From contig CM049310.1 of assembly GCA_026874595.1 (NCBI GenBank), forward strand, positions 75,695,056 through 75,759,055: a stretch of 64,000 bases of DNA. The letters run 5' to 3'. The position numbers and the translations under genes were made by a program. Each line of letters begins with the position of its first letter. Within the stretch, counting starts at the first letter, position 1. Positions 48,770 through 60,290 of the stretch are shown one piece after another. Origin of the DNA: Sipunculus nudus (taxonomy: Eukaryota > Annelida > Sipuncula > Golfingiida > Sipunculidae). The notes beneath the pieces were generated by a model. It was not told the origin of the DNA. It did not search any database and saw nothing but the letters and a program-made list of their open reading frames with translations.

Positions 48770-49288
48770 TCATGGCACTCTTGCGCATGTGCAGCCGGTG
48801 GCGACTTGGGCGTAGACTGGCTTCCAGACATAAAACAGCTTTCCACTCTCATCCTCCCTGCATATGCCTGTTCTTTTCAAGACGGGAACGTGATAAATGA
48901 TTTTCTCGCATGCAGCCATAAAGTTTTGTCCGCTGCAGTCGATACACGTACACTCGGCCTGAGGTAGTTCTCTCGGCCTGCGGTCAGGGTCAACCTCCCA
49001 CCGAACTCTCCAAGGACACGTGGACCTTTCACGCTGGTGCTCGGAGAAAGGTTTGTCCTTTGGACATGTCTCTTTCACGACAAATTCCAAGGGATCATTT
49101 TCGTCTTCTTGGTTTTGGTTGCTTTGGCTGGCTATGGCTGCGTATGTCATCACCAGTTCGTGTCTGGATGAATGTCGATGGGATAACCGACGTGCTCGAT
49201 GACTCAGATTTGGAGGGTCAACGCAAACACGAGAGGTTCCCGAGATTTCTCTGCAGTAGAGACAGATGAAGGCTGAGATCACGGTCAC
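48770..49288 (-). CDS. Interleukin-17-family secreted cytokine B, exon 2
   Basis: Codons 8-179 plus stop, after the acceptor TTCTTGTTGTAG (minus strand). Joined in phase 0 to the 7-codon exon 1, the protein is 179 residues. It has a signal peptide (about 1-27), a DPPN motif shared with gene A, then a basic and Gln/Glu-rich variable part. The IL-17 core is CPWRVRW (98-104), DRRPRELPQAECTCIDC (109-125), CEKIIYHVPVLKRTGIC (134-150), VWKPVYAQVATGCTCA (161-176). All landmark cysteines of gene A have partners here. The YHVPVLKR stretch is closer to the PV-L-R segment of known IL-17s than gene A is. Expected to act as a secreted cystine-knot dimer in immune signalling. It is transcribed opposite to gene A, 13.5 kb away. 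Confidence 0.92.
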   Translation of the reverse strand: MTVISAFICLYCREISGTSRVCVDPPNLSHRARRLSHRHSSRHELVMTYAAIASQSNQNQEDENDPLEFVVKETCPKDKPFSEHQRERSTCPWRVRWEVDPDRRPRELPQAECTCIDCSGQNFMAACEKIIYHVPVLKRTGICREDESGKLFYVWKPVYAQVATGCTCARVP

Positions 49289-50204
49289 CTACAACAAGAA
49301 GAAAAGTGTGAATTAGATCACAACGATACTGATATTTAGTGACTTTAACGAGTGTTTTACTGCAATGTTGATAACCGGGTTTTCTCCGTCTGACACACAG
49401 CGAATCTCATCTTACCTAGCTTGTTGTGACAAATCACAGGGACTCGTTTACCAAATAATAAACTCAGAAGCCTTGATGCTAGAAATGACAAACAGCGTAG
49501 GTGATCATATACAGGGAGACCTCTATAATGTAGAATCCCTTGAGTCTGAGCCATATTGTCCACTTAATAGAGGTGCTCACTATATCGAGATCATGACCGT
49601 AACATAAATAATAATGAGGAGAAAATACAAGATTGTCAGAAATTGCCCACTACATAGAGGTGTTTACATTATGGAGGTGCCCATAAGGACTGGTTCCACT
49701 TAACTGTCACTTATATGTGATTTATGAAATGAGGCACTCTGCAAATGTGCATTACCTATTCGTTTTAAGCTCCGAACGTATGCGGAAATAAACACATGCA
49801 TAGTTACAAATATTAAACATAATATCAAATATTAAACATTAACATATTGAATGGATTATATTGAATACTTTATTAAGATTACATTATATCAGTAAAATGG
49901 CTTAGTTTTTTGCTTATGTTTATTTCGCTTATGTTTAGATTATATTTTGGTAACATATAGATTATTCACAGAGTAATCATGTTGCATGCTTAATAAATAA
50001 GTTGATATGCTGCAATAATCAAAGGCACAAAAGCCACAGTGTGTATATTACACCTTCTACCTTTGAATGTATTGAATACTTGTATACATATGCAGAGTGC
50101 CGGTTGGATAGTTCTTATCTAGACTTATAAACGATGTGCTGAACAATATTATAAGTTACAGACTGGGTTTGTTAAGTATAACTTTTTACTTATAATATGT
50201 ATAC

Positions 50205-50225
50205 CTTTGCCAGTGTGTTCTTCAT
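50205..50225 (-). CDS. IL-17-family cytokine B, exon 1 (seven codons)
   Basis: The minus strand reads ATG then codons for KNTLAK, ending AAG before donor GTATAC. Phase 0 junction to GTGACC at 49288; the intron is 916 bp. A short first exon carrying the start of the signal peptide fits IL-17 gene structure and the matching layout of gene A. A TATA box and a kappaB-like site lie at suitable distances upstream. Confidence 0.75.
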
Positions 50226-50305
50226 GTTTGCTCTCTTTTGTGGAGGGTTCTCCCAATAGTTGCGTGATTCTGCAGGTGTTTGGGTTAAAACGTGCCATGG
50301 CAGGG

Positions 50306-50314
50306 TATATATAC
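50306..50314 (-). promoter_or_regulatory. TATA box of IL-17 gene B
   Basis: GTATATATAC on the minus strand, about 80 nt before the start codon, implying a transcription start near 50278. Inferred from position. Confidence 0.55.
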
Positions 50315-50363
50315 GAGTTGCTCAAATTTCCGATCCAATTTGAAAATTTACATTTTCTAGGGT

Positions 50364-50373
50364 GAAAATTCCC
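50364..50373 (-). promoter_or_regulatory. Candidate kappaB (Rel) site of IL-17 gene B
   Basis: GGGAATTTTC on the minus strand, within GGGGAATTTTCACC, about 50 nt upstream of the TATA box. It fits a GGGRNTYYYV Rel-type site and misses the vertebrate GGGRNNYYCC consensus by one base. NF-kappaB control is known for IL-17-type genes; here it is an inference from a single site. Confidence 0.4.
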
Positions 50374-51573
50374 CTCTGAGTAACCCCGTGGTGACAGGTG
50401 CTATTTTGGGCGAAATTAGTGTCAATTGAACAGATAAAGATGCGTCCCGTACAAAATCGATTATTGGCTCCCTGAACTTCAGACAATAACTTAACGGTAA
50501 ACCGCTGTTCCTTTCCCGTAGCTTCCCGTTGCGTCACGGAAGAATTCTTCCTCGCGCCAGTGGAGTCAGGGGCAACGGCGGAACGCTTGCACTGATATAC
50601 AGACATGCTACTTTTCCCGCTTTGCAATCTGCACGGTGATAGGACGGTGTGATAATCGCGTGTGGGCATAGTGACCAAACGACACCTGGACTTCCGCCAA
50701 GGGTATACAGAGTGCATTTACCGTGAGATGTTGGACTTCCTTGATTTTATTTTTCCTTACAACGTTCACAAATAAACAAACATGTATATTATCACATACG
50801 TAACATACGCACGCACAAGCATGTGTTTATATATATATATATATAATAAAATATTCCTTTTTTAATGAAATAAAGTGAACGGGATACGTAGTAACTACAT
50901 TGAAAATTCTATTTTCCTGTATAATATATATACATTTATATAATATACATGATATATACGATATATATATATAAAATTATAAAATATTCTAAATAATAGG
51001 TAACAATTTATGTAATTTATCAACAAATTTCATTATAACATTCTTCATGCACGTAGTGACATGGAGGAGGCAGAGATAATGGCTTACATCACGAGCACTA
51101 GATTTACCTATCAAACAGACATCTTTAACGATTATTTAAATAAGAATAAAAAAGTAAGCAGATCTCGGAAGTTCAGATGATAAAATGAATGTACGTGGCA
51201 TCGCTCTAGAAATTAATCTTAAAGTAAAAAGTACGCACACCGTAATTAAAATGATGTTTGTATGCACTCTACAGGAGAAAATGTTTCTTGAAGGTACTTA
51301 AAAGAATATATAAATCCAGTTAAATGTATCATTGGATCTGGAACCACTACCCTTTGTAAGAATGTTTAAATTTCTACATGCAGGGATAAGTGTTAGTTAC
51401 CCCCGCCGGAATCATGGTGCGATGGTGCATTATATATTATATAATTATATAATTATATATTATTGGATATGTTTTGGTTAAATATAAATATCTGTAATAA
51501 ACCAGATATGGCGTGGATTTACCTATTGAACGGTACATAAAAAAGAACATGTCCAAAACAAGTGTGATTATCT

Positions 51574-51577
<4 letters not shown>

Positions 51578-51627
<50 letters not shown>

Positions 51628-51651
51628 TACATGTACATGTATATATATATA
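51578..51651. repeat. (TA)n microsatellite
   Basis: TA run, then AGTACATGTACATG, then a shorter TA run. Confidence 0.95.
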
Positions 51652-52894
51652 TACTTGAAATAAACAGTTTTTTCGATCTATCTGTGTATGTGTGTGCGTG
51701 TCACATTTCCATTTCCATGAAAGTTTCTTTATCACATTTTCAAATAATTGTTATGAACAAATATATGTGCACATGTGTGGGTGGATGTGTGTGCCCTGAT
51801 CGTTTTTATATCACGTATACTTTATTTCCACTGCAATAACATTTTTAATTTTATTATCACAAGGAAGCATTGAATATGATAAGCATATTTATCATTATAT
51901 ATTACAATCTGCACACCAAGGGGATATATTCGTAAAAACCAGTATGCTGTAATAAATTCAGATCCATGATTATGTTATGACACTTTGCATTACAGATCTC
52001 GGTATACCGCGAGGGAAAAGTGAAGCAAAAATGCTGTAATACCCAAAAGTCATACGCAGACCTGCATGTTCCAGCAAATCTGGAAAGGTTCAGCACATTA
52101 ATGTTCTAAATGATTGTACTTTCCTGGAAATTTTTGACACATTAATACAATTATTCTTTCATATAACTGTGTGGATACCGTGAGACCTGTATGCATGCCT
52201 GAGTGAATCGCGTTTCCCTTTTAAAATCAGGTCAACGTATTCCCACGCCGGCTTGCTTTGTGATGGCAGTTCCGCCTATAACAGAGACTATAGGCCTTGA
52301 TGTGATTGGCTGGTGCAAGTGTGACGTCACGTTTAATGTCCGGAAATCTCTTAAATAAAAGAACAATATGTTGTTCTATTCTTTCCTGAATATCTGGTTT
52401 TAACACTGATGGAAATGCAAGGTTTTTTTTTTGTTCTCATAGGGGGTTTTCTTGTGGTTGACGTCACTTTACAGAACTGACAGTTCCCATACATGAGCAG
52501 TTTAGTACACATATCCTTTTAACAAACCTCACAGCCGCAAGTTATTTTTGGGTAGGGGGTAGAAATATAAGTAGAAAATATGTTACCTGTCGGGGAAAGG
52601 GGTACAATTTATAGCAAATCTATATTAATCAAATGTTAATTATCAAATGTGTTATATGAAAATATAATGGGACCTAGTTTAACGTTTGTTTAATCTTAAA
52701 AAGTTTAATAGAAATTCATCTTGTGATAGGAACTGACGGAGAACGACAAAGCGGACCATTTCCTATGTTTACTAATATGTATAGTTTCGGTCCTGCTTAA
52801 TTGTATTTCGTATAAGTTTAATTGTATAAAATAATAAAAACCAAAACTTTCCTATGTTTTCTTTTAAAAAATCTGCGTTTTTTATGAAAATCTG

Positions 52895-52912
52895 ATATAT
52901 ATATATATATAA

Positions 52913-52980
<68 letters not shown>
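52895..52980. repeat. (TA)n microsatellite
   Basis: TA run with two AAA interruptions on its left side. Confidence 0.95.
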
Positions 52981-53861
52981 TTATATGTCTTCGATTAACT
53001 GAAACGGAAGTAGATCGCATAAACCTAGTGATATGATGGAGACATAATCTCACTTGCTGGGGTGGACTGGAGTGGAGGTCACTGATAAGTACGCCTTTGA
53101 TGAAGCCGATTTAAGCGCCAGCGGAACCAGAACAGATCAAGACCATGCAGGAAGTCGGCGGATTCAAGCCTCTCACAGCATGCCGGAAGTTGTAAGTGTA
53201 CAACTGTAAGGATGGGCATCCGGAAGTTGTAAGTGTGTAACGGTCAGGATGGGCTTCCGGTTACAGGTATTATCACATCAGTGCCTGTAGGCGTGGATGA
53301 GATACAGGACCTCCGCCAGGTATCGAGGTGTTATATCTTCCTTTTAGCTGGTTTGACTGTGAACAACTTAACGCAAAAGCATTGAGAAGATTTTGTTGAA
53401 ACGTGTTATAAAGGGTTAAAAAAACACCCAAGGAACAAACCATTACATTTTAAAGGTAAATTAGATAACTTTTTTTTCAGAAATTTATTTCCTGAGATTT
53501 TTTCCCTATTAAACCTGTGACTTTATATCCTACCCAAATTTATGACTTATTCCTGTGGCCTTTTTTCCTGTGACCTTTTTTCCCGTGACTTTTTCTTTTT
53601 TCCACTCACCGATTTTTATTCGTCCGAGTGAGACCAAAAGGCATTCTAGAGGTTATCTAGACCACTATTATAGTTTTTTATTAAGATTATTATTAACATT
53701 GGTCTATTGGGGGGGGGGGGGGTGTCCCAGCGATAGATTTCATTAATCTTAATTTTGGACGCTTTTGTTCCAGTGAACCTTTGACCTATGTTTGGTCATG
53801 CATCATGAAATGGACGATTGATACACGAGCGTTGGAATGAGATCCTGTGTCGATTGTGTAC

Positions 53862-54275
53862 ATTTCTAGTTTAAGTAACGATATTGTACAATTCTTGTTT
53901 AAGTAACGATTATATGTACATTTCTATTTTAAGTAAGGATAATTTTATATTTCTAGTTTAAGTAACGATTATGTATATTTCTACTTTAAGTAACGATTAT
54001 GTATATATTTCTAGTTTAAGTCACGATTATGTATATTTCTAGTTTAAGTATAATAGCGATTATATACATTTCTAGTTTGAGTAACGATTTTGTACATTTC
54101 TAGTTTAAGTAACGATTATGTAATTTCTAGTGTTAGTAACGATTATATGTACATATATAGTTTGAGTAACGATTTTTATTACATTTCTAGTTTAAGTAAC
54201 AATTTTGTACCTTTCTAGTTTAAGTAACGATTATGTACATTTTTAGTTTTAAGTAACATTATGTACATTTCTATT
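53862..54275 (+). repeat. 28-bp tandem repeat, about 14 copies
   Basis: Unit CATTTCTAGTTTAAGTAACG followed by ATTATGTA, with small indels. It is directly followed by a remnant of the hAT-like MITE end. Confidence 0.9.
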
Positions 54276-54277
54276 TT

Positions 54278-54307
54278 AGTCCCAAGTCCGGACTCGAGTC
54301 CAACATC
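54278..54307 (-). mobile_element. Terminal remnant of the hAT-like MITE
   Basis: CCAAGTCCGGACTCGAGTCC followed by AACATCACTG equals the end of 23001-23544. Only the end is present. Confidence 0.55.
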
Positions 54308-54773
54308 ACTGACACAGTCAAACAATAAACATGCACGCAAACAGATATAAAAAAACAACAACACACAGCCTAGTGGTGCAGGAAGCTCTGGACAGATGGG
54401 GCTAACGCTCCAAAATATAAATATGATGATGGGGGGGGGGGGGGGGGGGCGATACCTATGAATGATTTTTAATAGATTTATTATCCTATTCGATTATTAT
54501 ATCTGATATATATTTAATTTTATTTTATATTATACCAAAGGCAGACTCTTGCAGCTGAGGATTCAAACTATACTCATAATTGAACGTTCTAATGATATGA
54601 AATTTTGTGAAATCACAAAATACAATTTTATCCTAAGCTATCCTAGTAATTAATGTAGATTTTTTTTCTAAACGTAATTTGCAACCCCCCCCCCCCCCCC
54701 CCCCAATTGACTGATGCCAACCCTAATGTGATCTTTACACCCCACCACAAATCACGCTTTTAACTTCTCCGGA

Positions 54774-54808
<35 letters not shown>

Positions 54809-55318
54809 GTTCCTGTCGAGGAAAAACAAACACATAAATAAGGTTTATAATATCGTCAACTGTAGAAGTACCCTTAATTAAATAATAGGTCGAAAGTTTT
54901 TTTCCCCCTCTGCGCTTTTCGTCGTCATTGTTATTTAATAAGAGTATGACACAAGTGACACAAGTAGTCAGGCGTACACGACCGGTGCTTTACTTGACCT
55001 TTCAAAAAACAGCCAGCGTTGAAACGTTTATGCGTTAGTTTGATATTTAAAGCGCATACTTCTATGAGAAACGGGTCACTGTCTCGTCAGTCTGTTTGTA
55101 CACATAGCAACTGCCCCGCTTTCAGGAACTCTGCGTGTGTGGGCCTATTATTACTAACTCGTGTATCGATCCGTTAGTACGCGACAGCGAGGTGGGATTA
55201 GGTGCACAGGTGAAGTGACTATATACAAGGTTGCTTGTGCTATTCTGATATCAGCTAACACTGACATTACACCTGAGGAGAGGAGGTAATCTTCCAAAAG
55301 ACACTAACATATTTAGCA
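54308..55318. other. Upstream region of the first EXPERA gene; homopolymers
   Basis: Poly-G at about 54430-54450, poly-C at about 54686-54704 and poly-A at about 54776-54804. CTATATACAAGG near 55219 is a weak TATA candidate for the gene starting at 55319. No other gene seen. Confidence 0.5.
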
Positions 55319-55840
55319 ATGGCCAAATCGGTGTCCTTGCCCATGTGGATCCAGGCGTGGCTGATCTTAAGTTCTGTTATATGCGTGTGGGACGCCGCGT
55401 ACATATGGTGGCGCCCCTATTCTGCAAGGGGAGGAAAGCTTCACTGGATTTGGGGTAGGAACTATGCTACCTACACGAGACTGGACTGGCGCTACAACAA
55501 CAGCCAGGATACGTTCTTGAATGCTGTGGCGGTGTTAAATATGGTGGAAGTTGGTATATCTGTCATCGTAATGCTACTTAGTGCGCTTAAATGCCGCTAC
55601 GCAGCGCTCTTGGTCTACATGAGCTCCACCATGACTCTGTGGAAGACAATCATGTATCTCCTTCAGTACCTGAAACCTATTGGTACATCGGGTTATATTA
55701 AACATGTACATTCACCGTATGATTATTACATCATTTTATGGGCGCCTAAACTCGTGTGGGTTTTTATGCCCCTGTGTGTTATGTATGCAGTACACGATCG
55801 GTTCGTGAGCAAAGAACCGGTCAACACAAAACAAGACTGA
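55319..55840 (+). CDS. EXPERA/emopamil-binding-like membrane protein 1
   Basis: A single exon of 173 residues with about four membrane helices (about 10-30, 66-88, 93-115, 136-159). Conserved with its two neighbours are VWDAAYI (23-29), RPYSARGGKLHW (32-43), LDWRY (55-59), AVLNMVE (71-77), TMTLWKT (104-110) and the last helix with W-P---W---P. In the emopamil-binding protein/EXPERA superfamily (sterol isomerase EBP, TMEM97, TM6SF) a W-K-YA--D-RY segment and a final helix of the type N-LW---P are typical, and these match best in the third copy. Members sit in the ER and act on sterols or related ligands. Whether the catalytic His/Glu set of EBP is present cannot be judged by eye. ATG is the first in frame; AATAAA follows at 56117 and 56272. 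Confidence 0.7.
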   Translation: MAKSVSLPMWIQAWLILSSVICVWDAAYIWWRPYSARGGKLHWIWGRNYATYTRLDWRYNNSQDTFLNAVAVLNMVEVGISVIVMLLSALKCRYAALLVYMSSTMTLWKTIMYLLQYLKPIGTSGYIKHVHSPYDYYIILWAPKLVWVFMPLCVMYAVHDRFVSKEPVNTKQD

Positions 55841-56723
55841 TATTGCATGGAGCGTTATTTAAATTCACATGGTTTACAGCAGGTAATGAAAGCAACTTCG
55901 CACAAGGAGGTCAGGTTTCCGTGAGGTCAGGATGTGAAAAGACCATAAACTGGCCATATTATTAGAGAGAGAAAATGATAAAATGAATGTAAATATAAAT
56001 CAAGTACAGTGAATAGACTATAGTATATGGCAATGCTAAATTAGAAGGTGACGACATAAAAATGATCAAAATGTGAGATTTATCAGAATTAAAATAGGAT
56101 GCGAACAGTGTCAAAACAGTGTCAAATAAATATAATCATTAATACGTGAACACACATAATCAATTGCTTCTAAATCCCAGGACATGAATATGATAATCAC
56201 AGTGGATTTGAACAAAGTGTAAATCAAATGCCATATTGTTATTGAAAGGATATTTTTGGCATTTATTGTATGGAATAAAGTGAAAGTATATTGGGTTTAT
56301 AATTTTGTTTCTTTCACTTCTTCAATCTTGTAAAAAGTGAGATCACAATATCCGCTTATCACGTTACGGATATCGTGGCAATTTTAAAAGGGAGCGCATG
56401 TGTATGTGTGTACTCAGAAAAACAAACATTGAAAAGGCATGTTCAGATGTGTTGAAGTTCACCTCTTCACAAGGCGCAGGTGACTACGGCTTGTTTATCG
56501 CCATAGCAACCGGCCGCGTTCAGTTATTGTGCGTGTATTTACTCTCAACTATATTGATCGGTCTGTTGGCGTGGTCTGTGTATAGGGTTTGCACAAACCG
56601 GTAAATTTCTTCCCCTGTCAAGTTGATACACGTTCGTTCTTGACAGAATAGTTTCAGCTGTCACTAGCTTAACACCGGCGGTACCGGCCTGAAGTTTCCT
56701 GCAAGGTGCTTACGGATAGAGCA
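55841..56723. other. Spacer between EXPERA genes 1 and 2
   Basis: No gene seen. It should hold the 3' UTR of gene 1 and the promoter of gene 2. A 68-codon frame at 56398-56604 has a hydrophobic stretch but no family motif. Confidence 0.4.
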
Positions 56724-57242
56724 ATGGCCAAGCCGGCGTCATTTCCAATTTGGATCAAAGTATGGTTGGTCTTCAGTTCCATTGTGTGCACGTGGGACGC
56801 AGGGTACATTTGGTTCCGTCCCCATTCTGCGACGGGAGGAAAATACCACTGGATGTGGAAAATATATGATACATATACAAACGTGGACAGACGATATAAA
56901 AATACTGACGATTCCTACCTATACGCCGCGGCAGTGTTGAATTTAGTGGAAGTGGTCCTTAATTTACTTGTCGTTTATCTTAGTGTGCGTAGGTGCCGCT
57001 ACGCGGCGCTACTGGTATTCACAGTGTCAACAATGACTCTCTGGAAGACAATTTTGTATCTTCTACAAAACTCGAAACGACTGGGCGCCGGGAGGCACAT
57101 TAACCATGTACAATCATCATATGATTATTACGTCATCTTATTCGGAACAAAACTACTTTGGGTTTTTATGCCACTTTTAGTAATGTGTACTGTTCACAAA
57201 AGACTGCTCAACAAAGTTCCTGTCGAAACCAAACAAGATTGA
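56724..57242 (+). CDS. EXPERA/emopamil-binding-like membrane protein 2
   Basis: A single exon of 172 residues. The start is the ATG of MAKPASFP, which aligns with MAKSVSLP of copy 1; the open frame extends six codons upstream only through a GTG. It is clearly the closest paralogue of copy 1: TWDAGYIWFRPHSATGGKYHW, VDRRY, AAAVLNLVEV, RCRYAALLVF, STMTLWKT, SSYDYYVILF and the same ending TKQD. Four predicted helices in the same places. The tandem arrangement (883-bp spacing, same strand) points to local duplication. Candidate AATAAA near 57484. Function inferred only from the superfamily. Confidence 0.7.
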   Translation: MAKPASFPIWIKVWLVFSSIVCTWDAGYIWFRPHSATGGKYHWMWKIYDTYTNVDRRYKNTDDSYLYAAAVLNLVEVVLNLLVVYLSVRRCRYAALLVFTVSTMTLWKTILYLLQNSKRLGAGRHINHVQSSYDYYVILFGTKLLWVFMPLLVMCTVHKRLLNKVPVETKQD

Positions 57243-58557
57243 TATCGACCAGTTGCATGCAGCAATATGCTGGATATTACACGAGGATTATGCCACCCAA
57301 GATGGGTAATGCATCGTTAAACCAGATTAAATATTTGGTTTTGGTTTGTATTGTAGTATAGCTTTTCTTACTACATACATGTGGACTGACCAATTTGTGC
57401 ATCTTGGTGCTGTTACCAGGATAAACAGAGACTTTGATCATTGAGAGGTGGAGCCACCCAGCACCACACGGTAATTAGGTTTAATAAAAACACTGAATTA
57501 ACATAAATATACCGATATATCATTCATCCAATGTTAAGAGAGTTATAAAAGACATTAAATATAAACATGTAGGGGTTATCATACAATTTGTAGTTAGAAG
57601 GTTTATAAAGCCATATTGAACCTATACATGCAGATGAAATTATCATGCACACTGTAATAAAGGGTTAATAATGAATGAGGACTATGCCATAATAAGAAGA
57701 TAATCTGGGACTTAGAAAATGAACTAATTGGAGTTTCCCTACAATACGCTGGATGTAATAAGCGGTATAATAAATACTAGGGAAAAAAGACCACAGCACT
57801 TGGTTACGGGAACGTGCAAGTTATCATTGTAAGATGGAAAAATAAAGGTACTGAAATATTTACCGTTATGACTTGCTTTATTATGTAAAAAAACTCCCAA
57901 GATAACTTGGATCACTCCCTGTATATAAGCTGTGTACTATATGTATATCTATATGCAATCATCGGTCTCCTGTATCCCCCAACCCGGTCCGTTTAAGATA
58001 ACACCCTGCATCACAGCAAAAATAGGTGATATAAAATAGTGATTAATTGATCTGTGCGTGTGTGTTGGTACTTGGTGTGCGTGTTTGTGTGTTGGTCTAT
58101 GTTTGCGTGTCCTGCATGTTACAAAATATATTCAGCCGCCACGGAACCGCTAAGGGTACTGTTTTTACTGTTTTATTAAACGCTTTCTTACTAAAAGTTC
58201 ATAAAGAAACCCAAGGTTCAAAATTAAGGCTTTATGGCCAATGATCACGCTAAAGTTTTTGACTGTGTTAAGAACGCAATTTGACATGCTAAAATACTTG
58301 AGATTTTATAACAGTTGGAAATATGCATCGACAAGGTATTTAAAAATGTATCCAAACTTTCATTATTACAAGTAGTTCATGTTCCAAGATGTTTAAATGC
58401 TCAATTCTACATTTTAATGTAATATATTATGCGCATGTATATATATATACATATTTTCTACTAAGATAATTGAGATGTTACGTGTTTTATACACCTTTTT
58501 ATTAATTCAGCGTGATAAATAACCCTTTCGAGATTTTATTGCTTACCGCTAATTGTA
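57243..58557. other. No gene seen
   Basis: AT-rich spacer between EXPERA gene 2 and the Helitron-like element. Confidence 0.45.
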
Positions 58558-60290
58558 TCCGCCAAAACAGAGTTTTGCGGATACTATGTTTTCAGCTGCA
58601 CGCCGCCGCCGCCGCCGCCGCGTAGGTGTCCGGAGAACTCCTCCGTAACCGCTGGGCGGAATTTTACGAAACCCGGGATTATGTTCGGGTCACATGTGAA
58701 CTGCTGCGCCCCGATTTTGTTTTGACCTCTGACCTTTCCTCTGCGCTCTGCGTCCGTTTGTGCGTCTGTTTCCACACATAAACCCACATATCTCGGGAAC
58801 CGTTTGACCGATCAGGAAATTTTTTTTGCACAAATGTAGCCCTTGGAGAGCTTAATAACATACATCAAAAATGGTGGCGCCACCTGCAACCATGTTTGCA
58901 CAGTGTCCATCTGTTCGTCTGCCTTGGGTTAAAATCACTCATATCTCTGCAGTGACTAGACTAATTCACCTGAAATTCAGCATGGGTAAACATCCTGGAT
59001 AGCTTTTCTGATTTTATGACAGGTGGCGCCACCTACATTCACGTTTACGCTGCAGACATCCAAGCTCATATCTCGGGAACCATTTGACCGATCAGGAAAT
59101 TTTTTTTGCACAAATGTAGCCCTTGGAGAGCTTTATAACATACACAAAAATGGTGGCGCCACCTGCTACCATGTTTGCACAGTGTCCATCTGTTCGTCTG
59201 CCTTGGGTTAAAATCACTCATATCTCTGCAGTGACTTTACTAATTCACCTGAAATTCAGCATGCGTATACATCCTGGATAGCTTTTCTGATTTTATGACA
59301 GGTGGCGCCACCTACATTCACGTTTACGCTGCAGACATCCAAGCTCATATCTCGGGAACCGTTTGACCGATCAGGAAAATTTTTTTTGCACAAATGTAGC
59401 CCTTGGAGCTTTATAACATACAAAAAAAAATGGTGGCGCCACCTGCAACCATGTTTGCACAGTGTCCATCTGTTCGTCTGCCTTGGGTTAAAATCACTCG
59501 TATCTCTGCAGTGACTTGACTAATTCACCTGAAATTCGGCATGCTTATACATCCTGGATAGCTTTTCTGATTTTATGACAGGTGGCGCCACCTACATTCA
59601 CGTTTACGCTGCAGACATCCAAGCTCATATCTCGGGAACTGTTTGACCGATTGGGCCAAAATTTTACATGTGTATAGATCTCACATAGCTCTTCATCATA
59701 CGCAAAACTGGTGGCGCCACCTGCAGCCATTTTTGCACAGTTCCTGTCTGTTTGTCTGCCATGGGATAAAATCACTCATATCTCATCAGTGGTTTGACAT
59801 ATCTGCCTAAAATTTTGCAGGTTTATACATCCCCGACGGCTCTCTTGATTCTATGACAGGTGGCGCCACCTGCATTCTAGTTTATGCAGCAGACATCCAA
59901 GCTCATATCTTGGGAACCGTTTGTCCGATTGGGCCAAAGTTTTGCATGTGTATAGTTCTCACATAGCTCTTTATCATACGCAAAACTGGTGGTGTCACCT
60001 GCAACCATTTTTGCTCAGCGTCCATCTGTTTGTCTGCCACAGGCTAAAATCACTCATATACATGTAGTGGTTTGACTTTTCTGCCTTAAATTTTGCATAT
60101 GTATACAACTTGGACGGCTTTCTGGATTTTGTGGTAGGGGGGCACCCTACATACACAATTTGGCTGCAGACATCCATGCTAATATGCAACACTCTATTTC
60201 CCCTTGCCACTAAATCCATGCCTCACTTCACCCGTTCCACTCTGATTTAGGCGGATACACGTAGTCGCTTGTCGACTACCCGTATTCTAG
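58558..60290 (+). mobile_element. Helitron-like non-autonomous element, apparently complete
   Basis: Inserted between A (58557) and T (60291). The 5' end is TCCGCCAAAACAGAGTTTTG then CGGATAC, itself a hairpin. The 3' end has the hairpin GTAGTCG-cttgt-CGACTAC (60261-60279), seven bases, and then CTAG (60287-60290), the Helitron CTRR terminus. GTATCCGCC at the left border is repeated inverted as GGCGGATAC (60251-60259) just upstream of the 3' hairpin, the asymmetric inverted pair known from Helitron2/Helentron elements. The middle is a tandem array. No Rep/helicase is encoded. Bivalve pearl elements and insect DINE elements have the same plan. Confidence 0.75.
58800..60140 (+). repeat. Core tandem repeats of the Helitron-like element
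   Basis: GGTGGCGCCACCT recurs at 58873, 59022, 59152, 59301, 59432, 59581, 59710, 59859, 59988 and about 60137. The spacing alternates 149 and about 130 bp, so the true unit is a dimer of about 279 bp present about five times. The last two sites are decayed. CATATCTCGGGAACCGTTTG and CATATCTCTGCAGTGA mark the two halves. Confidence 0.9.

Larger units (their letters stand above)
50374..53860. other. No gene seen; (TA)n tracts
   Basis: 50380-50720 is GC-richer sequence upstream of IL-17 B with a 131-codon minus-strand open frame lacking any motif. The rest is AT-rich. Around 53180-53265 a 39-bp segment (CCGGAAGTTGTAAGTGT ... GGATGGGC) is tandemly repeated. Confidence 0.5.

Noticed and set aside
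49505-49700. pogo-like MITE in the IL-17 B intron (CAGGGAGACCTCTATAATG, repeated TAGAGGTG words)
   Set aside because: The start resembles such elements, but no matching right end or TA border could be fixed.
50322-50717. 131-codon minus-strand frame as a gene
   Set aside because: It overlaps the IL-17 B promoter, has no family motif and no splice logic; probably chance in GC-richer upstream DNA.
58873-60140. CRISPR-like array
   Set aside because: Repeats and spacers are not distinguishable; long dimer satellite in a eukaryotic transposon.
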